Assembly: GCA_021397835.1 (NCBI GenBank)
Contig: JAJFZO010000168.1
Coordinates: 4,898,001 to 4,962,000, forward strand
Source: Moringa oleifera
Lineage: Eukaryota > Streptophyta > Magnoliopsida > Brassicales > Moringaceae
DNA length: 64,000 bases
Reading direction: 5' to 3'
Positions within the stretch are counted from its first letter, which is position 1. The number at the start of each line of letters is the position of its first letter. A model generated the notes under the pieces. It ran no database searches, was not told the origin of the DNA, and saw nothing but the letters and a program-made list of their open reading frames with translations. The position numbers and the translations under genes are program-made. This document shows, in pieces, positions 36,177 through 52,092 of the stretch.

Positions 36177-37760
36177 TCACACAATCCCAGAGTTGAAAAC
36201 ATGCAAGTCCAATAAAGTATTGTAGTGTCCCTTCTCAATTTCCTCCTCTTTCACCCGATGGAGAAGTAGAGTCTCAATAATAAAATCCTCCCAATCAATA
36301 TCACTGATTTGCATTCTTCTCCTCTTCTTGCCTGTATTTACAGTATCTGAGGAGCAAGAATTACTAATATCAGTATCTGAAGGATTCATAATCTTCTTAA
36401 TGCGCAGCTTTGCTGCATTTATCTTTTCTCTCCTTCTTTCAATGGCCATGCCACCCTTAATATAAGAGGGAGGCATAGCATCCAACCCTACATCTTGCTC
36501 TAATAGTTGCTTTAAGAAAAGCTTCTTGCTCAAGTCTGACTTCCCATTCCACCAATCTCTACATGCATGATGATCAAGCGCTCTCCTTGATCTTCTCGTA
36601 ATATCTCTTCCACCATCTCCTGTCAAATTACCAACCTCCACCTCATTTGCAAACTTTGTATAAATCATAGACAAGCACTCATGTGAAATCTTGAGTGTCT
36701 CTGACTCATGAAGACCTGACAGAAGTCCAACTTTATCTCCTACATCAAAATACCGAGATTCATCATCCACTCGGTAATCATCATCCCAATATCCAACATC
36801 TTTGCTCAAGCACTCGCTGATGACATCCTCCAAATCAAACCCAATTTTGTCCAACTTATTCTTCTCTGCATCACGTTTCTTCATAGCTTTTGCCTCCATA
36901 TAACTAATCACATGTGGTGCATGCTTCACAATATTCTTCACTGTTATATCCTTTCCCCAAGGCAAATCTGACTCATGTGCAACTTTCACAAGCTTTTCTA
37001 GGAGCTCCTTATATCGCTTCCTACACGTCCATACTACAGCCTGCACCTCCTTAGCCAGCTGCTCAATCCCCAACCTTGCACCATTCAACTCTGCAACAAA
37101 TACCAAGATGGCCACCAGCAGTGGCAGTGGCCTTCTCCCTGTGGACAAAAACCACATAACAGAACAATTCAACAAGAATACCCCCTGCTTCCTAATCCTA
37201 TCCACTTTATCTCTCTCCAGCCTACCTAAACTTGGTGAATTCCTTACCATTCTCAAGAATGACTCCACGAGATCAAATTCTGGCAGCTTCAAGCCCAAGT
37301 GCTCAACCACACGCTTAATCATCCTTCCCAACTCATGGTCATCACAGCGGATCACACCAGCAATCTCTGCCATTGGCACAACCCTATTATCTCTCCTCAT
37401 CACAACATAACTACAAGCACCCACCAAAACAGGAAACCAATTTCCTTGGCCAAATTCACCTTCTGTGATATTATGAATCAAGGTTCTGATTTCATCAGAT
37501 TTTGAACCAACTAACCCTAACTCTGTCGTTAGTTGATTGATCACTTTGTGCGCCTCGAAGATCTTCTTCTCTTTGTAAGCCAAAGCAGAGCCAGTACCGG
37601 CTGAGCCGACACGGACGTTGGTGCCCTGTGGACCCCTAAGGCCGCCAAGCTGGGCATCGAAATTGTCGAATTCCTGTACGATGCCGCATTGCGCGCAAAC
37701 AAGGTTACCGGTTACATCGTCTCGGACTAGGGAGTTGCCTCCGCATCCGCTGCAGGGCAT
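36177..37760 (-). CDS. PTF2: Plant-specific TFIIB-related protein PTF2
   Basis: This is an intronless 527-residue frame. The N-terminal zinc ribbon has Cys3, Cys6, Cys22 and Cys25 (CSGCGG, then CAQCG). Two cyclin-like regions follow: about residues 70-180 (FEAHKVINQLTTELGLVGSK, VGACSYVVMRRDNR, VPMAEIAGVIRCDDHELGRM) and about 185-280. The charged C-terminal half (RRREKINAAKLRIKKIM, then KKRRRMQISDIDWEDFI) looks disordered with nuclear-localisation potential. PTF2 is a plant-only TFIIB/BRF relative that binds TBP and polymerase. In Arabidopsis it is needed for pollen, embryo and shoot-regeneration development. Length fits the family. It is well separated from TFIIB and BRF1 by the long C-terminus. 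Confidence 0.9.
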   Translation of the reverse strand: MPCSGCGGNSLVRDDVTGNLVCAQCGIVQEFDNFDAQLGGLRGPQGTNVRVGSAGTGSALAYKEKKIFEAHKVINQLTTELGLVGSKSDEIRTLIHNITEGEFGQGNWFPVLVGACSYVVMRRDNRVVPMAEIAGVIRCDDHELGRMIKRVVEHLGLKLPEFDLVESFLRMVRNSPSLGRLERDKVDRIRKQGVFLLNCSVMWFLSTGRRPLPLLVAILVFVAELNGARLGIEQLAKEVQAVVWTCRKRYKELLEKLVKVAHESDLPWGKDITVKNIVKHAPHVISYMEAKAMKKRDAEKNKLDKIGFDLEDVISECLSKDVGYWDDDYRVDDESRYFDVGDKVGLLSGLHESETLKISHECLSMIYTKFANEVEVGNLTGDGGRDITRRSRRALDHHACRDWWNGKSDLSKKLFLKQLLEQDVGLDAMPPSYIKGGMAIERRREKINAAKLRIKKIMNPSDTDISNSCSSDTVNTGKKRRRMQISDIDWEDFIIETLLLHRVKEEEIEKGHYNTLLDLHVFNSGIV

Positions 37761-37893
37761 TGCTGAATCTAGAAGTGGGATTTCTTTCTTTTCTTTTTTG
37801 TGCTTGGCTGGAGAGAAAATTCGGATTTTCTTAGGAAAGAGTTAAAAAGAGGAATTAGGAGAATAGGGCTTTGCAAAGAGCTCCTCCTTTTGA

Positions 37894-38094
37894 ATGGCCT
37901 GGGTTGAGTCCGAGAGTATTGTGGTTCCTACGGTGAGGATGAAAGCGGCGGTGGTCCTGGCGCCTGTGTTTCGGGGGGCTGTGAAGTGGCGGAGGGGGTG
38001 GAACTCTGCTGTTGTTGACTGTGCACTGGAAGGCTATGGATTGTGCTCATGCACTTCCCATTCTAGGGCTTGGTTTAAGAAGCATCCCATCTAA
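37894..38094 (+). other. Small GC-rich open frame divergent from PTF2
   Basis: It is a 66-codon frame beginning MAWVESESIVVPTVRMKAAV, 133 bp from the PTF2 start on the opposite strand. Composition is much richer in GC than the flanks. No family was recognised. It may be promoter-associated sequence or a broken first exon. Confidence 0.2.
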
Positions 38095-38099
38095 GAGTT

Positions 38100-39284
38100 A
38101 TTTTTTTTCGGTTTTTTTTTTTAATTTTTAAATATTAATTTAGTTCTTAAATACTTATATACATAGCTTTTAATTTTTATTTTTATGAGTAGATTTCAAC
38201 TCACTTTTTAATAATTTTTATTATGTTTAAAATTAATGTAGCATCTACATTATGTTTATTGCGAGAAACAAAATAAGTTTTTAATTATTAAAGGTAGATG
38301 TTACATTTATTTAGTTATCAAATAAATTTTTATATTTAAAAAATTACTAATCATCTACTAATTTAAATCTACTTAAATTATATTAAGAAATTAAAAAGAT
38401 TCAAATTAAAAATTTTAAATAAAAATTTCAATTTAATATTTTTATAAATGTTAAAGAATGTTCAAACAAATATTACCAATATTTTATAAATATTTAAAAA
38501 TATTTTCTTCTAACGTTTAGAACATCAAATATTTTTTAAAACATCATAAAAATAAATCATACATAACAAATTATTCATATTTAAATGATAAAATCAAAAC
38601 AAAATATAAAATTTATTTAAATAAATTTTTAAATATTTAATAAAAATACTTTAATTTTTCCTAATTTTTTATAAATTAAAATTTAATAACACAAAAAAAT
38701 TAAAATTTTATATATTTTTTATTATATTATTATTTCAAAATTAAAATAATTAAACAATGTTTTTTATTTTTAAATTAAAAAAGTATGTATCTATAATAAC
38801 CTTTTTTTTCCCAAAAAAAAAGAAAAACCCCATTTAGTCGTATGGAGTTCCAGATTGTGATATCACTGAAGGAAGGGGAAGCTCTCCTTGTGCTGAGCCC
38901 CTAACAAGAATAAAGTGGGCTGACCCAGACCACTGAAGACTGAAGGCACAGTTTCATAGTCCAGACGTTTAACAGACCGTTCTATTTCTCCAGCCTTCTT
39001 GGAGAATTGATAAGAAGCTCATTTCTGGCCATCATTTAGCTAAACAGGGTGTCACTTGGTGCTTGTCAAGGTTGCAAAACAAACAATCTTGAAGAATAAA
39101 CAAGTTATTCAACAATGATTTACCAAGTGAAGCAAAGGGCAGTGGCTAGAATTTAAAAAGGTAAGGCTCCCAATGAGAATCTCTATCTGCCATCAGTGTA
39201 CCTTTAATCTATATGCGATATGTCTAACTTGCCTGATTGCCATGACTTTCCTATCTTATCGCTCATCCATGATGCAATCTTGGC
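38100..39284. other. AT-rich intergenic DNA
   Basis: Positions 38100-38830 are nearly pure A/T with no gene. Positions 38840-39284 are the likely 3' flank of the DSP-like gene. Confidence 0.5.
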
Positions 39285-41002
39285 TCACATTTGGCACTCA
39301 TCTAATCGGCTTTTGTGCAGCTGAAATGCAGGATTAACCCACGCTCCACAGCTGCACTGCATCCCTGCCCAGTTGAAGGAACCCAAGCGAGCTTTGCAGC
39401 CCATACACTGAAGTTTCTCTTCCACATAACCTTCTTGCACTGGCCAATTGAGCTGAAGTTAGCATAAGAAAAAGATAACATCCGGCAAATGAAAGGATAA
39501 CGTAGAAATTGTGCTTAGAATCACCTGTTTGCATCCACTTCATGGGCTCCACGAATATGGAAGAGCATTCAGCTGGTTCTGCATCTGTTTCTAAGCCATT
39601 ACCACTCCTCTTTTTCCATTTAAAGCATTGCTCCCCCTTTCCACGCTCATGCGGAACTATGTTCTCCTGTGCAGCAACAATTCTACGACATTTTTTACAG
39701 CGGTATATGACTTGAGGTTTTGCATTAGGTTCCTGAGTGGAGCTGGTGGCTACATCCATTTGCATATGCTTCTTGAATATTGTCAAGCATCTACCACTGC
39801 CTAAGAAAACTGAAAAGAAAAAGAGGGAGAACAGATAATGACAAAACCAATGATTACAACAATCGTATTGTGTTCAACAGATCCATGACCAGACATAAAA
39901 AGCAGGAGATCAACAACCTGGACTGAACACAGAAACATGAGCTTTATGTCCAGCATTACAGATCTGGACAAGTGCCAGGAGGAACAAAAAGGGAGTAATG
40001 AAAGAAAAAGAAGGCCTCCACCATTCATATATGAAGGGAAAGCCAGGAAGCAAAATGCCACATCCAATAAATCATGAAAAGGGAAAAAGAATTTAAAGGA
40101 AAAAAAGGATATTTGACATCGGCACTTTAAATCTTCAACAGGTGAACAAAACTTTGAACACATTCAAGTGACTCCACCAAGAATCTTTTACATTATGGTC
40201 AAGGAAACCCCATAGAATCACTGTTTGTAAAATTATTTTCTGAAGTAGGCAGCTTAGATATTAGTTTTAGCACCAGTCATGCTAAATAGTAAGAATTAGA
40301 ACAGAATCACACACAAAATGTGAGAGCTTCCTAACACATTTATTATCCCAACCAACAAGAAATTTCTTAAATGCTAATACAAGCTCATATTCAAATTGCC
40401 CATATAGAGAAAACTCCTTATGACTATCCATTCTCCCCCATCTTGCAGCAGAGCTGCCGCTCTCTTAATCAGTAAGGTTGGAGAGAGGCAGAAAGCAATG
40501 AATAGAGAAACACCTTTATTGCTGCAACAACAAAATTCCCTCCCCCTTTTCTCTTTTGCCACTCAACACTACAGAATTCCAAACTACATATAGACTACAA
40601 TATAATCACTCAATCAACCAACCAATCAATCAAAAATTGTTCCACTGTAATTTCTTGAGTGTGTTACAGAATTGTTGACTGCAGAAAAGTGAAATTGAAC
40701 ATCCTTCACAAAGAAGATATACTTGTCGGTACTTTCTACTACGGCAAAGAAAACATTTAGGAAACTTAAGCTACTTCCATTCTAGGGTTAAACTGTATAA
40801 AATTCAGACTAGAATATACGTAAAAATCTGACGTTTCTTTTTTAATGTTAACAAATAACGGGGAAAAAAGAGAGGAAAAAGGGAGAAAGAAAGAGAAAGA
40901 GTCACCTCGAACGGAGATTGTCCGGTCCAATTTGCCTTCCTTCTCGTCTGTCGTCACCGTAGGGTTCCTTCCGGGGACGGGAATTTGGAAAAGCTCCTCC
41001 AT
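39285..41002 (-). CDS. Short dual-specificity-phosphatase-like zinc-binding protein without catalytic domain
   Basis: Exons 41002-40906, 39800-39525 and 39439-39285 give 528 nt, 175 residues, all borders in frame. The core is VIYRCKKCRRIVAAQENIVPH (Cys67, Cys70), GKGEQCFKWKKRSG, ECSSIFVEPMKWMQ, EGYVEEKLQCMGCKARLGSFNWAGMQCSCGAWVNPAFQLHKSRLDE. This is the cysteine-rich C-terminal zinc module of DUSP12/YVH1-type phosphatases and matches the short plant proteins annotated 'dual specificity phosphatase-like' (At4g18593 type). No HCx5R catalytic signature is present, so enzymatic activity is unlikely. In YVH1 the zinc module works in ribosome maturation. The first exon may be leader: Met47 (MDVATSS) is an alternative start giving 129 residues. 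Confidence 0.82.
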
Positions 41003-41009
41003 GGAAAAC

Positions 41010-43140
41010 GACGCCGCTTAAGTGAGCCTTGTATGATGTCATTGCAATGGACCTCTCCAGCATTTAGATGAAAAGATTTCCATCCACATTATTTAATTTT
41101 AAATAAACATAATTTAATTTTCTATTTCCTCCTTTTTCTTTTGGAAAGAAGTAGATTAACATAATTTAATTTTAATTAAATAAAAAATTAAAAAGGTAAT
41201 ATACTGACATATTTTCTTAATATATAAATATATATGAAAATCTTAAATTTTGAAGTAACGATATTACATGAATCTCATAAACTTTTTCTAATATATATCA
41301 TTAAATTCTATAATTAACATTAAAACTGTTTGTTAAAGGGACATTGACAAGATATCATTGCATTTTTCAAGATCCCAAATTAAATTTTGGCTGTTTAATT
41401 GATGGCGATTATTGAAGCTTAATGTGAACGAAAACAAACTTAATTATCCACTTGCTCGCCTAATTTATCATAGAAGCTTTTGGGATAATGAGGGGCTAAG
41501 AAACCTAGACAAGATTTATCACAAAACTGTGAAGCAAAACGACATTACCCAATCAAGCACAGTTGTGTAAACTCTTTCACTATTATACATAACAAAAAGC
41601 TGAATTACAAGACCCTTTAAGGAGGAATACTAAACGTAATAAAGTTCGCTTTTATAGAATGATTATGATCAAGCCTCTAGCTTGCACGTATAGCATTCGT
41701 GATTAGGACTTGCCGGGTTCATCCAAGTTAGCTGAGCTATGGAATCTTTGATTTTTGTTGTATAAAAACAAGAAGGAATCTGCATGATTTTGCCGAATTA
41801 GATTAGGCAAGAGTCCACTCTATAGCGACTGATTAATTTGTAGGATCCGTGACTTGGGTGGACGAAATAATATAATGTTATATGTTGGCATGCATAACGA
41901 AATTTTTTGTCTTTTGTTTTTTCTTTTTTTTTTTTGTTGGTATGTGATTGTTTTGTGTTGATTGTATTACATAATGTGATGATTCCTTAACGAGGGATAT
42001 GAACGGGTTGAAAGCTTTAATTTATCGATGTAATTAAGGGTAATGGACTTCTGATCTCCATGGATAAGCCAAAAATATGATTAGACGATCATAAGTATAA
42101 TTATAAGTTTAATTCTTGTATGCTAAATCATCTGACTTCTGTCTTTATTTTTTAAGATTTAAAATTATGCAATTATTTATTTAAAATTATAATCTCGACC
42201 ACAAGATATTGTTTAATTGAAAAAATTTGATAATAACATTATCGAACGTATGATTAATGTAGATATAATTATCGCTTGACATGATCATAAACTTTAATAT
42301 ATTTTAAATATATAGAATTTAAATAAATTAAAAAAACATACAACATAAATGCGAGATATATAAAATTCCAAAACATTTTTATTTTTAAATAAAAATAAAT
42401 ATATACATAAATATTTTTAACAAAAAATAACTAATTATAACGGGTTCATATATAGAACAGATGGGAAATACAAAATAATTAAGAAGAAGCTGAAAACTTG
42501 GTGGGTAATGAATGTTAATTTCGAAATTAAAGCAATTAATCAGCTATTAAAAAGATTATTTAACTCATAATAGATTGGCTATTTAAGCCGAAAAAAGATC
42601 ATCTTATTTTTAAATCATAGTTTTTTATTGATTTCAATTCTATTAATTTTTTTAAAAAAATTATAATACGAAAAAAAATAAATAATGTTTTATTCTTCCC
42701 ATTATTATTGTAAATTATAAAAATATCTTTTAAACTTCGTATCAGATCAAAATTCTCTTACTTATAAATTCAGCAAGAGGAATGAACTCTATTTTGTACC
42801 TTTTTTTATCATATCACAATCATTCAACTTCATAAACTGTGGTGTCGTATCTGTACTAGAGTTAGCATATCATAAAGAAAATCCATTCACACTGATAAGT
42901 TTGATGCTTATAGGGTGGGAGAATACAAGAGGATAACAACTTACATTAATTTTCTTTTTAAGTGAATAAATGATCATTTGAGGTTTGAAATATTAATATT
43001 AATGCATGATCATTTCAGCAATAAATTTGACAGATTAACTGATTTCAATCTGGTCCAAGTCAGAACATCTTCCAAGGCACCTGGAAGAGTGCCTGTCTTG
43101 TCTACTGTTATCGAGACAAAGACAGTTTTCAAGAATCTCC
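41010..43140. other. AT-rich intergenic DNA and promoter of protease gene 1
   Basis: No coding exon is seen. The final few hundred bases contain the upstream region of the plus-strand cysteine protease. Confidence 0.55.
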
Positions 43141-43143
43141 GTC

Positions 43144-43150
43144 TATAAAA
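43144..43150 (+). promoter_or_regulatory. TATA box of cysteine protease gene 1
   Basis: TATAAAA lies 82 nt upstream of the ATG at 43226, in the context gtctataaaacc. Confidence 0.8.
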
Positions 43151-43225
43151 CCCTGTAGCTAGCTAGCCGTCTTCAACCATCTACATATCCATTAAAAAAT
43201 TCAGTGGATACTCGTGTTTGTAACG

Positions 43226-44373
43226 ATGGCTCCAAAAAAATGCCAAAATATTTGCTTGGTGTCTCTCCTGGTATTAGTCATTTGGGTTTCTGTTGCACAT
43301 TCTCGCCCACTGGGTGAAGAGTTGATGCTGAAGAGGCATGAAGAGTGGATGGCTAAACATGGACGCAGCTATGTAGATGCAGAAGAGAAGGCCAGACGCT
43401 ACGCGGTGTTTAAGAAAAACGTTGAACGTATAGAAGCTCTTAATAATGATGTCAACAGAAAATTTAAGCTAAGTGAGAACAAATTTGCAGACCTTACCAA
43501 TGAGGAGTTTCGGTCTATGCATACTGGCTACAAGGGTCTGTCCTCCAACTTGAACACCAGAAGAAAAGCTACAGCTTTTCGATATGGAAACCTAACAGCT
43601 TTGCCGTCTGCTGTCGACTGGAGGAAGAAGGGTGCCGTGACCCCAGTGAAGGACCAAGGCAACTGTGGTATGTTAATGAACATCTTTCTCAAAGATCAGC
43701 AGAAGATCCTGGTCATATATTTTTCTGTTTTGTATTTTAATGTGACAACTAATCATTGACTATTATGGATATATACACATATGCAGGGTGTTGTTGGGCC
43801 TTCTCAGCAGTGGCTGCCATGGAAGGAGTAACACAGATCAAGAAAGGTAAGTTGGTTTCACTATCAGAGCAGGAGCTTGTGGACTGTGACCTCAAGGATC
43901 AAGGTTGTGAAGGTGGCCTAATGGACAGTGCCTTTGAGTTCATAAAAAGCAACCATGGCCTCACAACAGAAGCTGCTTACCCCTACCAGGGTGTAGACGG
44001 AACCTGCAAAACTCAAAAGGCAGCATCTGCTGCAGCTACCATTTCTGGGTTCGAAGATGTGCCAGCCAACAACGAGAAGGCCCTGATGCAAGCCGTGGCC
44101 AACCAACCTGTCTCCATCGCAATTGAGGGAAGCGGTTTCGATTTCCAGTTCTACTCCTCCGGTGTGTTCTCCGGCAAGTGTGACACGTACCTGGATCACG
44201 CTGTTACTGCGATCGGGTACGGTGTGAACACCGACGGGACCAAGTACTGGTTGGTGAAGAACTCGTGGGGCACTGGATGGGGGGAGAAGGGCTACATGAG
44301 GATTCAGAGAGACGTCAGTGCCAAAGAAGGCCTTTGTGGCCTTGCCATGGATGCTTCTTATCCAACTGCATGA
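43226..44373 (+). CDS. Papain-like cysteine protease, SAG12/SAG39 type (copy 1)
   Basis: Exons 43226-43667 and 43787-44373 give 1029 nt, 342 residues. The start ATG follows a TATA box. Residues 1-26 form a signal peptide ([16 protein letters not shown]). The I29 propeptide carries an ERFNIN-type helix ([18 protein letters not shown]) and FADLTNEEF. The mature enzyme begins near [20 protein letters not shown] and has the catalytic Cys150 in CGCCWAFS, the Glu-Leu loop [22 protein letters not shown], the catalytic His in [11 protein letters not shown] and Asn in [20 protein letters not shown]. It should be a vacuolar or secreted protease, in a family linked to senescence and defence. The intron falls just before the catalytic Cys. 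It is paired tail-to-tail with a paralogue. Confidence 0.95.
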
Positions 44374-44399
44374 AAAACTACGAATAACATGCATGATTA

Positions 44400-45236
44400 A
44401 TGGTGTGGCTGGTACTTGGTACTGTAGTAATCTTTGATTTTTATTTACTGTTTGTGAAATTTATGTTATGTTTACCTGTGTGTTTCCTTCCTCAAGTATT
44501 TGTACATTTTCAATAATTAATGAAGTATTTGGTTGTGTTGTATATAATTCAACTTTTCACATAGATTAGAAACAGCAAATATAGAAAAAAAATAAATTAT
44601 ACCTATTTTTTAATTTAAATTCTTTAGATACTGATTCGATTAATTATACATCTAATTTTTTAATTTAATATAAATTAAATATTACCTCAAATAATTATTA
44701 ACAATTGAAAATATTTTTATTATTAAAATATTTCAAAAATAACTCAAATAAATTATATTATTTATTTGAAGTACACCTCTTTAATATGAAATAATTTTTT
44801 ACGATTATTTTTCTAATTTTTTGATAACATAATTTTTTTAAAGAATATATTTTTAATATTTTAAAATTTGTAATGATAATTTAAATATTTTTTAAAATAT
44901 TTCAAAATATTGTAAATAAAAACTTATTATTTAATATTTTAATTTTAAATATCTTTAACTTTTAAATTTTTTTGATAATTTATAAATTGAACTAAATTGA
45001 GACATGATATGAGTAATTTATACAGTTCAAGTGTAAAATAAAAAGTAAATATGATTCAAAGGTTTTTTTTTTTTAATAATTACCGAAACAGAAACACTAA
45101 AATAGTATATTGTGTGACTTATAACATAAGTCGAACTTTAATAATAAGTTCTTTTTACATAAGAAGGCAATGGAACTTGAGTAAGGTGGACAAGCCTCTA
45201 TGTGCACAGAAGCAACAGGGTATACATATTTGACTG
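44400..45236. other. Shared 3' intergenic region of the protease pair
   Basis: This AT-rich stretch separates the two converging protease genes. No coding exon is seen. Confidence 0.6.
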
Positions 45237-46338
45237 TTAGGCAGTGGGATAAGAGGCTTCCATGGCTATGCCGCAAAGGCCTTCTTTGGCATCAACATCT
45301 CTCTGCATTCTTATGTAACCAGCTTCACCCCAGCTGGTTCCCCATGAGTTCTTCACCAACCAATACTTAGTCCCATCATCGCTGGCTCCATAGCCAACTG
45401 CTGTAACCCCGTGATCAAGGTCAGTGCCGCAAGACCCTGTGAAGATACCACTTGAGTAGAGCTGGAAGTCAGATCCACCAGCATCAATGGCAACAGAAAC
45501 AGGTTGGCTAGCCACAGCTTTTAGGAGGGCTGCCTCGCTGTTGGCAGGGACGTCTTCGTAGCCAGTGATCTTGGCTGCAGGGGATTTGTTAGTTTTGCAG
45601 CTTCCATCAACTCCCTGGTAGGGGTAATTGGCTTCAGTGGTGAGGCCTTTGTTGTCTATGATGAACTCGAATGCATCGTCCATGAGACCTCCCTCGCAGC
45701 CCTGGTCTTCACCACTTGTGTCGCAGTCAACCAGCTCTTGCTCAGATAGAGAGATCAGTTTACCAGTTGTGAGCTGGGTGATACCCTCCATTGCCGCCAC
45801 AGCCGAGAATGCCCAGCAACATCCTAAGAGCAAATAAAGGATAGAAATTCAGATCAAAGAAGCAGAATTTTATGCATTTGTTGTGGTTAAATTGCAATCA
45901 CTTACCACATTGACCTTGGTCCTTGATGGGGGTCACTGCTCCTTTCTTTCTCCAGTCCATAGTAGAAGGAACTGAGGTCACATTTCCATACTTGAAAGAT
46001 GTGCTTCCTCCATGGGAGGATCCCATCTTGTAACCATTCCTCAAGGCCTTAAATTCTTCACTGGTTAGGTCTGCAAATTCATTGATACCTAGCTTGTATT
46101 TTTTGGTCATATCAGCATTGTGGGACTCAATATACTCCACGTTTTCCTTGAACACCTTGAAACGAATCTCCTTCTCAGATGCATCACTGTAAACACGTCC
46201 ATAGTTCACCAGCCATCGTTCAAACATCTCAGACATGGATAGCTCAGGAGCTGGACGCGATGAGACTTGAGAAACCCAGATTCCCAGGGCGAATAGCAAA
46301 GCAAAACAGGTCAAGAGATGGCTGTGAGTGTGTGCCAT
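45237..46338 (-). CDS. Papain-like cysteine protease, SAG12/SAG39 type (copy 2)
   Basis: Exons 46338-45906 and 45823-45237 give 1020 nt, 339 residues. It has a signal peptide ([20 protein letters not shown]), a propeptide with [17 protein letters not shown] and [12 protein letters not shown], then [19 protein letters not shown] and the catalytic Cys in CGCCWAFS. After it come [18 protein letters not shown], the His in [11 protein letters not shown], Asn in [20 protein letters not shown] and the end [11 protein letters not shown]. The single intron is at the same codon as in copy 1, and exon 2 has the same length (587 nt), so the two are inverted duplicates. No disabling change is seen. Confidence 0.95.
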
Positions 46339-46420
46339 AATGTGCCAGACTAGCTAATGCTTTCAATTAAGTATTGAAGTTGATCAAAGTGAGACACTGG
46401 TTTGAAAATGGATGTTCTGC

Positions 46421-46427
46421 TTATATA
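46421..46427 (-). promoter_or_regulatory. TATA box of cysteine protease gene 2
   Basis: On the minus strand CCCTATATAAGC lies about 83-90 nt upstream of the ATG at 46338. Confidence 0.75.
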
Positions 46428-46954
46428 GGGATTGCTTCTAAGGCATGATTCTCTAAGAATTTCTGTGACAGACAAAACCAGCCATTTATCGTGCCCCAGA
46501 AAATGTTCTGATGTAGACCAATATGAGTTTTCAAATTGCAATTGTTTACCCAAGAACACAGTTTCAACTTAGTTCTGATGTCTACTATGATGCTTGACAA
46601 AATAATGTTCTTCGTTTACTTCTCTTATGTCTGTTTGCTGGTATTCCCTATGATGTTCCCCTATCAGTAAGATGCTTATCCACAAGTAACAGATTATTGC
46701 AGAAAGACTAGATCTGATAAATGGAATATGTGAAAATGCTAGAACAATTTGAGCTGTCTGGAATCAGTAGAATCATTTCAGACTAATTAAACAAGCAGCC
46801 ATAACAAGCAGATCAGTTGCTTGGTTTCAGGCAATCTTGTTATACTTAGACCTGTGATACAATAGATTTGATCCATTAAGAGGGGAGGGGAGTTGATGCC
46901 AATTTGACAACATCCTTGAGGGTTGCTGTGGTTCACGTGTGAAAACCTGTCTTC

Positions 46955-47112
46955 AGATGAGCTCATGAGACAAAAATGAGGTCTAAAGATGTAGCATAAA
47001 GACCTGCTAGCATTCTTATACATTCAGACAAACAGATGAGCTCATGAGACAAAAATGAGGTCTAAAGATGTAGCAAAAAGACCTGCTAGCATTCTTATAC
47101 ATTCAGACAAAC
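46955..47112 (+). repeat. 79-bp tandem duplication between protease gene 2 and KARI
   Basis: The unit beginning agatgagctcatgagac occurs at 46955-47033 and 47034-47112 and differs at essentially one base (gcataaag against gcaaaaag). It looks recent. It lies far upstream of protease 2 and downstream of KARI. Confidence 0.9.
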
Positions 47113-47576
47113 AGAATATGAATTCAAAGAAGCAACATTGCGTATCCCCACATTTTGATTGTGACCGAGTACATCCTTAGCTCCATAAGAAACATCTGCT
47201 TTCCCAAGCAAAATAATTTGATTCTCCTACGTTAAACAATAATGTTTTTTATGCCCATATCATCTTGAAGTCTTTCATTGCTTCTCTTGTTGGGAAGGTT
47301 TTTCACAAGCTTCACCCTATGATTTCACCTAGATCTATGCTTAATTTGGAATCCAGACTCCGAAACAAGTTTGACAGGAAATATCCAATAGCTGCAGAAC
47401 TGGGTTGATGCAGTTTCATTGAAAACTGAAACTGAAACAGAACATCCAAATAAAATATTCATGCTTTAAAGACGGAACAAGGAGACATAACATTGAAACT
47501 GCTCAGATACCTAGGAGAGGATTCCCAACCCTAGGAATCTCCAAATGCAGTCTAGTGAGGATTAAACTATCGAAAT

Positions 47577-51551
<3,975 letters not shown>

Positions 51552-52057
51552 TGATGACGAAATGACAGCTTATGAGCAACACTGGACACGGAAAGCCATT
51601 CAGTTACGAATTTTAAGCTGGCATTTCAATGTCAGAAAACGACGCCGGATCAACTAAACTAGGGCGGGCAGCCGCCCAGTTTTGTGACGCAAAAGAAAAA
51701 GAAATGACAACTGCTTCTTCAACAGTGGATAATGGAAGGTAATTAATTATTTTTAAATACTTTTTAATGATATTCTTTTGAAAAAAAACTGGACCCAAAT
51801 ATTCTCTCTGGTTTTCAATTGATTTTTAAAACAATTCTTTTCGTTCAAATTTTAAAAAAATTCTAACACTAGAGGAAAAAGAAAAACTGAACAGTTTAAT
51901 GTGAATTAAGCAAATTACTTTTGTTTCCATTTATAATTTTTTTCGTTTTTAGAACATCCATTATTATTTTATTTTTAAATAAAAAATAAAAATAAATATG
52001 CAAGCAAATCCTGACCTGTCTCTTGGATGTTGGAATGGTTTCTTTGCTATCAAAAGT

Positions 52058-52092
<35 letters not shown>

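Noticed and set aside
43918..44394. 158-codon minus-strand frame
   Set aside because: It is a shadow of protease exon 2 caused by its GC-rich third positions.
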